In this document: positions 1-13,190 of the stretch, piece by piece
Numbering within the stretch: position 1 is the stretch's first letter
Layout: every line of letters starts with the position of its first letter
Assembly (NCBI GenBank): GCA_029582155.1
Contig: CM055911.1
Location: 53,384,388 to 53,448,387 of the forward strand
Direction: 5' to 3'
Length of the DNA: 64,000 bases
DNA from: Panopea generosa
Lineage: Eukaryota > Mollusca > Bivalvia > Adapedonta > Hiatellidae
Notes under the pieces: model-generated
Told to the model about the DNA's origin: nothing
Database searches by the model: none
Seen by the model: the letters and a program-made list of their open reading frames with translations, nothing else
Translations under genes and position numbers: made by a program

Positions 1-60
1 ACATTCATTACTGGTTATACCCAGGAAGCTAACACGAGAGCGTGTAAGGCAAAGTCCCTT
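1..60 (+). mobile_element. SINE family D/E core fragment at the window edge
   Basis: TTACTGGTTATACCCAGGAA resembles the D/E core. Only the right part is inside the window. Confidence 0.4.
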
Positions 61-450
61 ATGGCTACTCTGAATTAACGTTGTTCCTTCTCCATTAAAA
101 ATGTATTTTTATGGCCTTATTTTAATGGCTGTTTTTTTTATGTGTACTGTTGTGTCTTGAAAATCTTTAAATCATTTTCATGTTTGAAATTAGAATTTAG
201 AAAATTAAAATATGCTTGGTTATTTGGGTATGAATAGTTCTACATAATATCGGAAGGCTACTTTCACTTGTGTGCACACTGACCAGATAACAAATCTTAT
301 ATTCTACATGGCCCCTACTTTCCTCAGCATATTTTTTTGGTAGCGAATAGATTGACACACAATAAAATATAAGTTTCACTTCTTTCATTTTGGGTCTCTC
401 TATGAATGACACGTATGCAACCTGGTTTTATTTACTACAGAACAGAGAGT

Positions 451-680
451 GGGTCCTCCGTGGCCAAGTCAGCGGTCTAAGGCGCCGTCTCACCTCTCAC
501 CGCTAAGGCCATAGGTTCGAGTACCGCTCTCTACTTTATTTGAAAATTTTACCAGTTACTTGCGGAAGGACGCTGGTTCTACTCAAATTCATTCTGAGGT
601 CTTCCTCCGCCAAATAAACTGGATATGTCATATATAACTTGTCATGTAGTGAAAATGGCGCTAAACCCATTCAAATATAG
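451..680 (+). mobile_element. SINE family A copy (tRNA-Leu/Ser-like head)
   Basis: The head CTCCGTGGCC...GGTCTAAGGCGCC and box B-like GGTTCGAGT are followed by a core with ACCAGTTACTTGCGGAAGGA. The tail ends GAAAATGGCGCTAAACCC. This is the most complete + copy of a family seen repeatedly in the window. Confidence 0.8.
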
Positions 681-2317
681 GCTATATATAGAATAAAGAA
701 CACATTAAACCATGTAACGTGTGCGTTATCGCCTACTGACTAAAACCGCATACACGGATTAATAAAGACCACTCGTTGCATAAACTATCAAACTCTTCCT
801 TTAAATACGTAACCATAGCTTAAATGTCGCGTTAGTTGTCTTCCTTTAATAGTGTCAGTAACAGGTTCATGACGGATGACTTCTCGCCAGTCACCCTCCA
901 ATTGTCCAAAAACGTGTTACATCACGTGACCATATAAAACGAAATACTGGTGACAAGTCGCTGCGCAGACACAGCGGATTCGCCCTTGCTCCTTCAGTCA
1001 GGTAGGACGATTATTTATACCTCTCCAAAATTTAACGCAGTTTTCTTATTACTAAAATGGATTATGTCTGTTTTGTTTAATGTGTCGTTTAACGTTGTTA
1101 ATTGTTTTTCAAGCTATTTAAGTGTTTTAATGCTCTTGGTTTGACTTTCTCTTAAATATATCTTTAAAAAAATATGCAAAGGAGCGTGTTATTATCTGTT
1201 TAATGATATTGGAGTCAGTGGAAATTGCTCATGGATTTTAGAAATACTGAATGAGTTACCTAAATTAGTGACAATTACCGTCTGGCTTACATGTATCCAG
1301 TTTGAATTGATATATAGCGTAATAACACAAGGTATGTTGATATTAAAAAAGTTTCAAACCAAAAGTAGTTGGTGTTCGTAGATCCTGTATTAGTTTCATT
1401 GTGGATAGAGCATTCGTTTGCTAGTTCGCACATCTGTATATAAAATTATTCTTACACTTTGAAATCATTCTTAAAGTTTTGATACTTATTTTCTGAATGG
1501 AGGTGGTTTCGCTTAGACCTATTCCGAGTACATCACCAATAAAATTTGGATATGCCATACATAACAACTGTACTGCGTTGGGATCCCATTTCGCTCCGCT
1601 ATTGCAGGGTATATTTATGGTTTTACTTGACACGAGATCTCTAAATCAGTTTGATATCGAGTTTTGTCTGTAGCTACAATGTTGGTTTCTATCCTAGCTA
1701 TTTCAAGAATAAACCGTGACAGCGGTTTTGCTTGAAAGGGACCACACGCTAACGTTGACCAGTTATCACTTTAAACTATTTCTGAAAAAAAAAATACATG
1801 ATGCAGATATGATAATAAACTTCTGTTGCATGTATGCAGACACTTATTTCCGTGTCTGTTGTCCAGAGGAGCGTGATAGTGGAAAATGACTGAGTGGCCA
1901 TCTATAGAAAAAAGTGTTAAATATAATAAACTCCATGAATTTTTATCCGTGTGATAATAGATTCAAATAAATATCCCGGGGCATTTGCAGTTTTAAAAAT
2001 TGTTTTGGCATCAGGTGAATGTCATGACAAGGTCATGTAGTTCCAAGCGGACGTCTGTTTAGATATATAGTTTAAACTGATGTTTTTATTTGGATCTGAG
2101 ATCTATTGTACGTCTTTTAATCTTTTAAAACTACGTAAATGTATAACTACCGATAGGTGTTAGTTGTAATATATTTGGTATTACTGTCTTGTACGTGTAA
2201 TGAAATATTGCGTATATCTTGGTTTCAAGTACAAGAAACATGTAAACCATGTTTAATCACTGGGCTTCAAACGATTATTTTACTTTTCAACACTTTTACT
2301 TTTCACATTTAGTACAT
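681..2317. other. Intergenic, nothing recognised
   Basis: AT-rich sequence with no coding, RNA or repeat signal that I could support. Confidence 0.5.
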
Positions 2318-2512
2318 GGACAACCTTGTGTAAGCGGTCACCTCTGTTAAGCAGCCACTTGTCTTACGCACATCAAATTTGTTATTTCCCATTTATATGC
2401 GTTCGGATCAAATTAGCCTGTTTAAAACAATAACCTTTCTTAAAAGGTCACTTTCATTCCGTCTTTTGACTGGCTGCTCGAGACAGGTTTGACTGTTTAT
2501 GGTTAATCTATC
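2318..2512. mobile_element. MITE family F copy (Tc1/mariner-pogo-like ends)
   Basis: Recurrent element of about 180 bp whose best copies begin CAGTCAAACCTGT and end ACAGGTTTGACTG. This copy shows the inner repeats (GCGGTCACCTCTGTTAAGCA, GACAGGTTTGACTGT) with a decayed left end. Confidence 0.7.
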
Positions 2513-2869
2513 AATTCGATGGATAACACTAAAGAACAATATATACTTGTATTATTAAAAGCTTTCCTTTCATAATACAAATTAATTTTAGGTTAAAGAT
2601 TTAATTATACCAGTTTAATTCTTAAATTATACTATCATGACGTCTGTTTAGAAGATTTTATTAAGATACTAGTATAGCTCAAGGTAGTGCAGTTAAAACA
2701 TGTTAGCAAAGATCTGATTACGGTTAACATCACTCGACGTGCAGTCTTAAACATTCGGAACGATTATTTCCCTTGTATCTTAAAATTAAACCATCTAATG
2801 AGGATAGAGAAGTTGCGGCGGTTAACCTTCTAAAACTAAATTATTGACATTGGGGGCGCTAGTATCGGA

Positions 2870-3048
2870 CTTAAATAATTGGATTCTCCACTTGCTCGTG
2901 ACCTATTACCTCTCATCCTGAGGTCGTGGGAACGAGCCCAGTCCGGTGAATATGAAGATTTGCCAGTTACTTGCGGAATGACAGTTGAGATACTTAGATA
3001 CGTTCGAAGGTTTCCATTCATCAATAAACCTGGATATTATGTTTAACC
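2870..3048 (+). mobile_element. SINE family A, partial copy
   Basis: The right half of the tRNA head (CCTGAGGTCGTGGGAACGAG), the core (CCAGTTACTTGCGGAATGAC) and the start of the tail (CATCAATAAACCTGGATAT) are present. The left head and 3' end are degenerate. Confidence 0.65.
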
Positions 3049-3262
3049 TACAGCGCAGAGCATCGGACTCATGATTGGAGGGTTGTGGGTTCGAAGCTCC
3101 GCCACGGTTATGCCACGGCTATGCCACGGCTATGTGTGGTGTCCTTGAGCAGGATACTTTTTCCGCATATGGTTAGTTCTGGTTCTACCCAGGAAGACTT
3201 CGAGCGTGATTTGTGTAAGTTGTAATATCTTGTTTCACAATCAATGTAAAATAGAGAAGTTT
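3045..3262 (+). mobile_element. SINE family D copy
   Basis: The head CAGCGCAGAGCATCGGACTC, box B-like GTTGTGGGTTCGAAGC, a triplicated GCCACGGCTAT stretch, the core GTTCTGGTTCTACCCAGGAA and the tail TTGTTTCACAATCAATGTAA. Confidence 0.75.
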
Positions 3263-6200
3263 AAACTAACCCATAGCGTATTTATAATGGCGAAAAAAAT
3301 TCTCTTGTATAAGATGTCCTGAAACGTTTATATTTACGACTTACAAGTTTACGTAGCGGTAGTTGGATAGCATGACGGATAGAGTACAGTTGCCACAGGT
3401 CTATGATACCGCCATTTGACATATAATTTTCAATTAATCATTCCCCATGAATAAAATTGCTATATTTTTTATTCAATTACAATTAGCAGACAGGAGCGAT
3501 GCATCAATTGACTAAGAAATAAGACGTTTTGTTTTGAAAGGTTTTATAATTTCTAAACAGCGAATGGATATTTTTTTTACTTTGAAGATTTCAACAGCCA
3601 AAGTTACAGTTGCGTACTATTAAATGGACACACTTTCTAATGACAAGTTACACGTTTATTTAGTTAAAATTAAAGTACATTGTCATGATGTTTAAAGAAT
3701 GTATAATTAATTAATTGTAAACGTAGATTATTGATCGATTGTTTTAAAGTATCACTAATTGTTTTATCATTAAATCAACATATCCCCGTCAGGGTTTCCG
3801 CTGTCATTCGCCAAATTCGCAAATGGCGAAAAAAAAAAAAAAATGGCGAAAAAATGATTTGCCGTAAGAAGAATTTTTTATATACACGAAATTTCCCTTT
3901 CCAAAACACCTCGATCTGGCCTTAACATCAATATCACACAGCCGAAAACACAGCTTGTACACAGTACACAGTACACAATCCCCGTGTGACATGCCATATA
4001 GTAGCATGACTAGGGGAGGTAAAATGCGGCACCTTTTATCTTTATCACCTCCTCGTAAAACAATAAACATCGGTTGTACTTAGATCTTTAATGGTTGATT
4101 GAAACACCGACACGTGATGATGATTGTTTACAGTTTGTAACGAATAAATGAAATTGCGCCTTTGATTCTATTATTAATATGTCAATCAAAACTAATTATG
4201 CAGGTAAAAAAAACATTGAGGTAGCACTTTTTTAAGACGTAACTAATCAGTATAAACAATTGACCCCCGCAGTGTTTATCATACCACATGCCCGATTATG
4301 CGACTTTGGTAAACCTCTTATGCATATTCAGTTATCTATTTTTATTCCTCTAATGTGATTGGCGGATAGCTTTGAATATAAATTAACCTATTTTTAATAA
4401 CCGCTCTGATTGGTCGGATATCTACGACCAAGGTACACGTTTCTTACCACCTACCCGAGCAAAGACAAAAAAATAGACGATGACGTAATTCGCGGGTGTC
4501 TCTCAAATTCTCCATTATGAAGAGTATAAAATTATCTCCCTTTGCCAAAATGGTAACGATTTCTAAAAGCTGATTAGGTTTTTGCAGATAATTTGCGATC
4601 GATCGCGTTATGTAAAATGTCAGCGTTAGTTCTTGGTAATTTTATAAATATTTCGTAGATTTACAATTATTGGAACTGTATGTATATAAAAAAATTTCTG
4701 TGAAAACGTGAAAATTGATATTTAAATTGAGTTTACGGTAAAGACAAATGTGGGTGGGGTATTATAGTAATGAACTTATTGTTTTTTGGTTGTGTAGTTT
4801 AAGCGTATAATTTTCTTTGGCATGATTTAAATATAGTATTGAAAACAACAATTAAGATCAATTATGTGTTGTTTTTTTTAATATTTGAAATATAGTTGAC
4901 TAGTTGCACTTTCTAGATATTTGAAGACTATCATAGACTGCATTTATTTATCATATTGCCAAGTTCTCTTGGATAGATTGAATAGCTTTGTAGGCTTGAC
5001 ATTGCCATTATTGTATGTTATGACAGCAATAATAAGAAAAGAAGAGAAAGATATTTAAAATAATGTTTTAAATATACTGAATCGACAGAACAGAAATGAT
5101 AGTCAATAAAGAACAAAGATTAGATACAACATAATAAGTTGGGCATACTGATAGATACATAGTCAGTTCTCCTGCAATTCTCTCACTTCTCCCGGTCTTA
5201 TTCAAACTCTAAAACTTGTGATTTAGACATGCATAATGTTAAGGGGAGCTAACCCTACATATAATTAACACATTTAAGTCTATGTTAACAAATTTCATAT
5301 TATACCGCAAGGAGTTTTGGTAATAAAAATCTGGGCATGTGAACCGCTGATCATTTTTGTATGTGAACAATGATGAAATAATAAGAATAAAAGAATGGAA
5401 AATGTTTTACGGTTTTTGTTTATTTATTTACAATTGTGTAATTCATCCATACTCTTTATAATAAGCTATAAAATCACAAAATTCAGTCAAAGACATAACA
5501 CACCATAAAAGTGCTAGATATGCTTAAAATAGTGTATATCATTACAGCTAAACAAAAAATGGCGGACGACAGGGGGGAAACCCCCCTCCCGCACCCTCCC
5601 CCACGCCTACTTTGTTTTTTTTCGTTTTATGGTGGCCAAAAAAAAAATGGGGCCAGTGGAAACCCTGCCCGTACATTAAACCTCATTTGGGTGATTTACT
5701 TATAGTTGTAAAAAGTCAAGAATTTATTTGTTCGTAGTATGAAATAGAATTGAGAAAAAAAAATGGTTTAAAATCGTATGTGCTCAGTCATATGTGAAAT
5801 TATTTTTACATCAACACGATCTTTGAACCGACTCTTCCATTTTTTTCTCTCATTACATTCAGTGTACGTTTAAGTAACTCTGTATATGTTAGTTTTAACA
5901 GATATGTAGCTAGTTTTGATTTTATCTTTTCTGAAACATCTGTGTAGTAAATATTCCTTAAAGATGCATCACCACAAAGAGGAGGCCCCATAAGAAAATA
6001 ATGGTTGATACCATCCTTGTAGTTTATCTAATTTATGAGAAATTGGTTAATACGCAAGTCTACATATTCGTTTTTTTTTCGTCGTCTTTTTTACGCAAAA
6101 CCCGATATTGACTTATGTGTGACTTTATTTTGTAGTTGGTCAACAAAGATACACAATAAATATAAGTTTTTGAAGAAAGCCAAAACATACGATGTTTAAT

Positions 6201-6438
6201 ATGAGAGTGCAGTTTTATTGCTAAAATCGAAAAATGCCGGCGATAAGTCGTGGTCTCTTTAATGTAAACTGTACATATAATTTAAAAGCAGGACCCCCTG
6301 CGTAACAGTTTTTATAACGAGGATTAGCGTACAGTTATCTCCTTTTTAACATGACGTGTTATCCTTTGGATTCAATGCAAAATCATATAAAACGCATTCA
6401 ATTTACTTCGTATTTAGTCCTAACTGTACCGTAGTATT
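3263..6438. other. Intergenic, mostly unrecognised
   Basis: Only minor structures: TTCGCCA...TGGCGAA inverted pairs near 3808-3850, an AGGGGGG/CCCCCCT hairpin at 5571-5587, and related AGGGTTTCC-containing stretches near 3790 and (complement) 5650. Confidence 0.5.
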
Positions 6439-6580
6439 TAGGTCATCCTTAAAAAATGTTTGTTTGTTGTGCTCCGACCCAGTATTTTTTCATGTGGGTG
6501 GGTTGGTACTTTTTACGTCTGAGTTTGCTTTTGTTTAGTCATTTTAAATAAAAATACACAGAAGTCATGAGAGAAAATAA
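6439..6580 (+). repeat. Dispersed repeat family J copy
   Basis: GTCATCCTTAAAAAATGTTT and TGCTCCGACCCAGTATTTTT are nearly repeated at 34918. No terminal structure was identified. Confidence 0.65.
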
Positions 6581-7387
6581 ACGTGTTGAACGGCAATAAA
6601 AACTGCAAATTTGAGTGAGTAGGTAGGAGCAGAGCAAACATTTGTTTAAGGACGGCCTTATATTCTTTTCAATGAGTTGTTGAGTCAATGAAAAACGTAT
6701 ATATTAAATGGGGTTTAGTTTTGTCATACCATAGCTTGAAAACACATCATGCATGTAGGAATCTAACGTTAAGTCGGTGTAAGATAAAATTTTGATATAT
6801 TTTGGAAACTAACAAAATTAAGCTTCACTTAATTTATATATTTCATTCTGCAGGGGAGGAAACTTCTAAACTTATCGGTAGCGTTTAAAACTACACAGCT
6901 ATCGACGCCGTGTGTTTGTCTTTATTAATATACCCTGAAATGTGTTGAAAATGGCGCTAGACCAATCAAACAATCTATTCATGTTAACCAATATGTTTGA
7001 TACATTAGATAGCAAAACGAGTTGCTAGTATGTATTATCATTATGCAGTTTCAATGCCGAAAGGGTGTTTGATAGATTAGTAACAATGCATGACAATTAG
7101 ATACATTTGCATTCTTTTGCGTCGGCGATTGAGTTTAGATTTCATCAGTCCAGGGACCGTCTCAAACATGTAAATCAGCAATTGATTTTACCCTACAATT
7201 TTATAGCAAATTTCTCAAGTTCATAGGTGTGTTAAACATATATATCAAATAGTGTGGTGATATACATATCTCCCTTCAAAAACGGGTGTTGAGTGAACGT
7301 TTTAAATGCGAGGGCAAAACTTTTCTGAAAAGTATCATCTTTCTTCATGTGCAACAACATTGACGACTTGACCAGTTCGAACACGTC

Positions 7388-7712
7388 GATAGTGTTGTTG
7401 TTGTTGTATGTTGTATGTTTACCTTCACTGTCAACAAATATTCAGTCATATCTCAACAATGTCTACTTGAGACAGAATTCTAAACAATGCAACACTGAAG
7501 AATCATGCCGCAGACACAATGTCACGGTATGATACCCCACCCAGTCATATTATTCTGACACCGGGCCGCCGGACAAATCGTAGAAATATCCTCGAAATGC
7601 TGAGCTCAAAGCGATGATGATTTTAGTATCATTTTTCAAGTATTAGGTATAACAGGGCCTGGGGTACAACCCACGACCACGGGAGGCAGATGCCCTATCA
7701 TTAAGCCGCAGT
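7388..7712 (-). mobile_element. SINE family C copy with (TTG)n tail
   Basis: Reverse orientation: (TTG)n tail, body with GGTATGATACCCCACCCAGT and GACACCGGGCCG, then box B complement TACAACCCACGACCAC and a decayed left arm. Confidence 0.7.
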
Positions 7713-7986
7713 TTCGGTCCGTCCAGTTGAATAGCAGTTTATCAACGACTATCTGATTTTCATTTTTATTTTGTAATGTTTATGCTTAAATTATTAAAAT
7801 GTTGTTTTATAAATATTTATAAATGTATTTCTATTTGGAAACACAGAAGAGAGAGAAAAAACAATGCACAAAAATCAGAAAGACAAAAAAAAACGGATAA
7901 GAATTCTATTACCAGGATTCATACACGAACTTCTTCCTTTTATTGGATGTACATCTACCACGAATCTTGTAGCGTACATATATATC

Positions 7987-8296
7987 GCAGCGGTATCCAG
8001 ATGTAGGGCGTTCACCTCACATGCGGAAAGTCGTGGGTTCGATCCCTGTTCGGGTCGTACCAAATACTTGAAAATGGTTTTAGAAGCTTCCTCGCTAGAC
8101 GCTCAGTATTTAAAGAACAGTTTTAGGTGTGGTCAGACCTGTGTCAGTATAACGTGACTGGGTGGGTGGTATCATACTATATGTCTGCGGCATGATACTC
8201 CGGTGTGTCAGAGCTTGGAACACTGCCTCAAATAGACACCGTCGCGATATAACTGAAAAAAAGGTTGCTAAACACCGTACAACAACAAATCCTTTT
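7987..8296 (+). mobile_element. SINE family C copy, + orientation
   Basis: The head GCGGTATCCAGATGTAGGGC, box B-like GTCGTGGGTTCGATCCCTG, the body ACTGGGTGGGTGGTATCATA and the tail AAACACCGTACAACAACAAA. This copy defines the family's orientation and its (CAA)n end. Confidence 0.8.
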
Positions 8297-8532
8297 ATTG
8301 AATTTACATCTACCACGTATCGTATAATGTCCAGTCGATAATAAAATGTTGTGGGTAGGATAAAAAGTGACCTCGTGGGAAGTTTGACCAGCGAGTGTCT
8401 TCGTCACCAACCTTCAGACCAGGTCACCAGACAAATATGTGTTGTGGTTATGTAGAGCATTGAATCGAACATTATAAAAACAAATCAAACTCCCACACAA
8501 ATATGTTTGAATAACGAAACACAAATATAATA

Positions 8533-8716
8533 CAGTCAAACCTGTTGAAGCGGTAACCTCTTTTAAGCAGCCATTTGTCTTAAGCATTCACATGTGTTAT
8601 TTTCCATTTATATGGTTTAAGATCAACCTAACATGCAATAATCAACAGCCTGTTTTAAAAGGCCTTATTTTCTTCATCCCTTGTCTGGTTGCTTAAGACA
8701 GATTTGTAAATTAAGT
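8533..8716. mobile_element. MITE family F copy
   Basis: The left end CAGTCAAACCTGTTGAAGCG is intact; the right end is GGTTGCTTAAGACAGATTTG. It has AT-rich flanks. Confidence 0.8.
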
Positions 8717-8766
8717 GTATAGCCTTACTCGAGGTGATTAATTACTGTAAACACGAAATATGACCA

Positions 8767-8929
8767 GGGCTGCGTTCAGCACCGTTTTTTTGCGTTCAGC
8801 AAACACGTTTAATGCCTGGTTCCCTAAAAGTATTGCGTATTGTGTGCTAATATGAGGTTAAGCCAGTGTCCAGGAAAATATATTAGCCAACCTTATCAAA
8901 CGTATGTATAACCGAACTGAACGCAGCCC
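8767..8929. mobile_element. MITE with perfect 13-bp ends (family M)
   Basis: GGGCTGCGTTCAG and CTGAACGCAGCCC bound 163 bp of non-coding sequence. Single copy in this window, so superfamily is uncertain. Confidence 0.75.
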
Positions 8930-9267
8930 AGATACTCTTGAGTAACAGTATAACCTTGTAAATCATCACAATGAAACTTGGTTGGGATTGATAGTTAAAG
9001 TAAACACCTACCTCCAAACATCTCAGTTACGTGTCACCGGTCAGTCACGTGTCATTTCGAACAAATTGAATATTCTAGGACTTAGCTGCAAATTATCTGC
9101 TTCCATCTAATAATTATTTGAAAAAAAAGCTATTTATAACTAATCTAAGTATTGAATCGGTTTATGAAAGTATTTAGTTGCAGAAAAGTTTGAATAAAGG
9201 TTTATTTAGAACATTCTGTAATTTAGCTTCTTTAAAATACACTCGACTGTCACATTGTTACTGGTGT

Positions 9268-9415
9268 ACCAGCTCTACACTATTTCATGATACTCCAGTG
9301 TGACAGCGCTTACAATACTGAAGACAACATCGCGATATATTATAAAATTGTTGAAAGCGGCACTAAACACCATACAACAACAACAACAACAACAATAACA
9401 ACAACAACAACAACT
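9268..9415 (+). mobile_element. SINE family C, 5'-truncated copy with (CAA)n
   Basis: The body end TCATGATACTCCAGTGTGAC and tail GCACTAAACACCATACAAC run into (CAA)n with one interruption. Confidence 0.75.
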
Positions 9416-10544
9416 AATACATAGTCTTCAAAAATGTTCTTTGTCATTGTTTAAATCTCGAATTGAACCGTTATCTTTACAACATGTCAACCGGCATTTA
9501 TTAAGTCTAGTTTCTCCGACGAAAAAATACGTGATAGAACGAAATACATAAAAGTGTAATCGGTACAGAGATCGTGGGGATGGTACAGAAATCGTACTAA
9601 GAAAATAAGAATAAAATACTCAATACACTGTATGTCAATTTGTGTGTAAAGAAATTACCGAAACGTAATGCGAATATTTTCCATGTTTAGATCGTTCGAC
9701 AAACGAAATTTATATTCTAACACAAAATTATATGTGATATTACGATTTCAAAAGAGATAAAACCTCCATTGTTTGTCAAACGTCGTGGTCAAGTTGAGAT
9801 TTCAAAAGCTATCCGAACTATGAATTTGAATCTGTAAAAATCAATATTTATAATGAAAATGTAGACGGTTTGCACACCTTTCACGTGTTGTTTTTATGAC
9901 ACATGAATTATATACCGGAAGTTACACGTGCATGCGTGTGAACATGTGTACTACGTCATCTGAAACCTTTATCCCTTTACCGACAGGAAAACACATTCAA
10001 ACAAATGTCCCCGCTGTCAGTTTTTTTTTTAAATATATTTTCTGGAAACAATTAGATATGGTTGTACGTAACAATTTTACCTGTAACGTTACACATTTGC
10101 AAAGAGATATAACCAGTGACATATCCGCTTATTAAGTCATTGTCACCACTATGTAATACATGACTTGATGACATACGACACCGTTTGTCTTTACACGGTT
10201 ATAACCGTACAGTTACAGTATAAAATGTTGTGTTTGTATTCCGGCAAATATGAATTGTATATAGATATGTCACCAATGAGTTTTCTTCTTGATTTTATGG
10301 TGATATTATTTTTTTGGTCAATTACACTTGTCATAGTGTCAGAGCGTCGGGCAACGGTTTGTTTGATCTTCCGTCAGGGTCATTGTTCTTTTTACAAAAG
10401 TTACATTGTGTAACAACATCAAGCACGAAAATAAAGTCACACGCATCAATTTTCTAACGCTCTCTGTGGACAGCAGCAATCACCTGATCCACATATACTT
10501 AGTACGGGTTCAACCTTTGAAGACTTCGAGTTGGTTGTAGCGTC
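9416..10544. other. Intergenic, nothing recognised
   Basis: AT-rich; a short remnant resembling the D/E SINE core is near 10495-10560. Confidence 0.45.
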
Positions 10545-10711
10545 GCTTTCAACACTTTTCCCGTAATATCTGGAAAGTATCTACTTAAGACAGAATTCTA
10601 AGTGCTGCCACACTGGAGTATCTTGCCACAGACACATGGTATGATACCCCACCCAGTCACAGTATACTGACACCGGGCCGAACGCTCTACCACTAGACCA
10701 CCCCTGCGGTT
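10545..10711 (-). mobile_element. SINE family C, internally deleted copy
   Basis: Tail-side body (ACAGACACATGGTATGATAC, CTGACACCGGGCCG) joins directly to the left-arm complement (GCTCTACCACTAGACCACCC); the middle including box B is deleted. Confidence 0.7.
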
Positions 10712-12339
10712 AGTATACATCGAGAATAGCATGTTTAAGTTGTAAGAACTTGGCTTACAATCGATAAAACAAATAAGCTAAAAGCGATATATTTTCTAAT
10801 GAAATACGTATGACCTATAATAAAATCAGTAGCCGGAAAACACTTTAAATGTCTTAAAAAAATAAAATAATTATTAAAATCGATAAAATGCATCGCATTA
10901 TCAATTTTCGTTTGCAAAGTCTCTCAGCGATCAAATAAACATGTATTCTATCATCTGGAAGAGTAAAATTCGCTTCAATTACAACTAAAAACGACTGTTT
11001 CGGAAGTTTAATGAGCATTTAATGTTTCCTTTTCATTACAGAAAAAAGTTTAAATAAATATACTAGTATATACGTAGATACTGACACATGTAGAGTAAAA
11101 AATGATATATCAGTAGTCATTCTTCACAACTGACAATGACCAGAACATTTAGGTCACCCATCACAAAATATCACACCCATTCCCCCAACCGCAACCGAAA
11201 CAGTAGAACATTTATTTGGCATGGAAAAGTACGCGCCCGCCGTGAGATAGAATAACGATGAATTGATTCTCCACTAAAGTTCTAAATATAGTCTAAACAT
11301 ATTTTCAGAGAATGTCCGTTAAAAGGATGAATGAGTGATTGAGTGATTGAGTGATTGAGTGATTGAGTGATTGAGTGATTGATTGAGTGATTGAGGTTGT
11401 GGGTGACTGGATGACTGGCAGAGTGAATTTCTGAGTGATTTGGAAGATGAATTACATTTTATTATAATTTGCCCATGTTATTCTGATATTCGTCAAAAAT
11501 GCGTACACATTGTTGTTACCCAAAACCCAAGCATGCTTAAGTTTATAGAATTACTAAAGTCCGATAATAAAAAAGGTTAAATTAGCCTATTTGGATAACA
11601 ATACATTATCTGTAAGAATTTCCCTTATATACAACTAATGTTTATTTCATACTGATTAAATTGTATTGTGCATATATGACAATATACTTCATGTATGTAT
11701 AAATCAAATAAAATGCTAAGTTTAAAGTAATACTGTTAAAACTATGTATTTGTACCGTACTGTGAAAAAAATAATAATGCATACATGAACATGTAAATAT
11801 AAACAATATGAACATTGAATCGGTGTAAATGAAGTAACGTGTTTGCGTAACAGTGTACTACAAGAAACTTGGTACGAACCGTTAACAATTTAGGTAAACA
11901 AATCTACTCTTCAGAAAAATAGGAGCGTCCTCAATTTCATTGTAGGGCAACAAGTCAATCAAAACTTCTCTAATAAAATGATAATAACAATAATAAATTC
12001 TTCAATTTCAAGTTGTGCGCTTTTGTACTATCCGCATAAACACTACTATTTCAAGGGCCGGGTCACCGTTGACGAGTTATGCAAACGCTTGCTTCAAGCA
12101 ATAAATCTAAACAATACCCTGTGGTCGCTTTCTGTTTCTAAATGATATCGACTACCGCAAAAACGGATCAACAAAACTCATTTCAATTTTATGCTATTTC
12201 GGTAGACAGATCATTAATTGTTTTACACTGCTCCACTGAATGTGTAGCTTTTCTTAACATTCGCACGTCATGTAAGGTAGCCGAGATATCTAAGACGATG
12301 TGTCGTTGTTGATGCCGGTGGCGTATAGCGAAGCTTTCA
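10712..12339. other. Intergenic, nothing besides the 8-bp microsatellite
   Basis: No supported gene or element apart from the tract at 11331. Confidence 0.5.
11331..11397 (+). repeat. 8-bp microsatellite (GAGTGATT)n
   Basis: About eight units with a phase slip near the end. Confidence 0.9.
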
Positions 12340-12562
12340 ACAAATGCCGCAGACACATGGCATGATACCCCACCAACAGATAGCATACTTACACCGGGTC
12401 GACCAGACCTTGAACTGTCCTCCAAATGCTGAGCGCCAACTGAGGAAGGCTTCTAGGATAATTTTTCAAGTATTTTGAATACTTTGGTATGCTCCGGCCG
12501 GGGATCGAACCCACGACCATCTGGATAAGAGGTGGACGCTCTACCGCTAAACCACTGCTGCC
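12340..12562 (-). mobile_element. SINE family C copy
   Basis: Reverse orientation: GCCGCAGACACATGGCATGA at the tail side, box B complement GGGATCGAACCCACGACC and left-arm complement GCTCTACCGCTAAACCACTG. Confidence 0.8.
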
Positions 12563-12811
12563 GTTAAGACGGTGTGTCAATTTCATATTGAAGGTACGAA
12601 TAGCATTCGGAAAGGGTTTCAATGGTGGAATGCTCTGGGCGCAGTGTCGAGTCACTCAACGTTCGCCGACGTGGTCGTGGATTCAAGATTAAACACACAG
12701 ATGTTAAGTGACAAAGCTTACCTATGCGCATGCCCGATTAAGGACAGTATTTGAATAGTGAGATTTGAGAGAATTTATAACAACTAGATGTCATGTCAAT
12801 ATCTTTGTTTT

Positions 12812-13052
12812 ATTTTGTTTGAATATTTGGCGTCACATTTATGTTATCGATGACTAACATACGATCAACTGACCTAACTGCTCTTTCCTGGTATTCCAGG
12901 TTAAGCAGTTCTCAAGCGCATCCATCTGCGCAAATGTTGGTTACTTTCCCATATGAATCAGAGATGAGAGACGCATGGCAATGATACACAATGTCGTATG
13001 TCAATTATCAGGGAGACTGTGACCCATGACCCTTGATTGATAGTCAGACGAG
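12812..13052 (-). mobile_element. SINE family B, degraded copy
   Basis: Complement of the tail (GAATATTTGGCGTCACATTT), core and a decayed head (TGATAGTCAGACGAGCTACC). Confidence 0.7.
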
Positions 13053-13156
13053 CTACCTACTGAATTAACAGGACCCGACCAGGGTGTGTCAATATGTTTA
13101 TAATGGTGTAAATCACCATTATTACAAACATATAATTTATTGTCGTGAACCGGACA

Positions 13157-13158
<2 letters not shown>

Positions 13159-13189
<31 letters not shown>
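13159..13189 (+). repeat. (AT)n microsatellite
   Basis: An uninterrupted AT run of about 30 bases. Confidence 0.95.

Positions 13190-13190
<1 letters not shown>

Noticed and set aside
7864..8157. A 97-codon open frame as a small gene
   Set aside because: Its second half is the head and body of a family C SINE.
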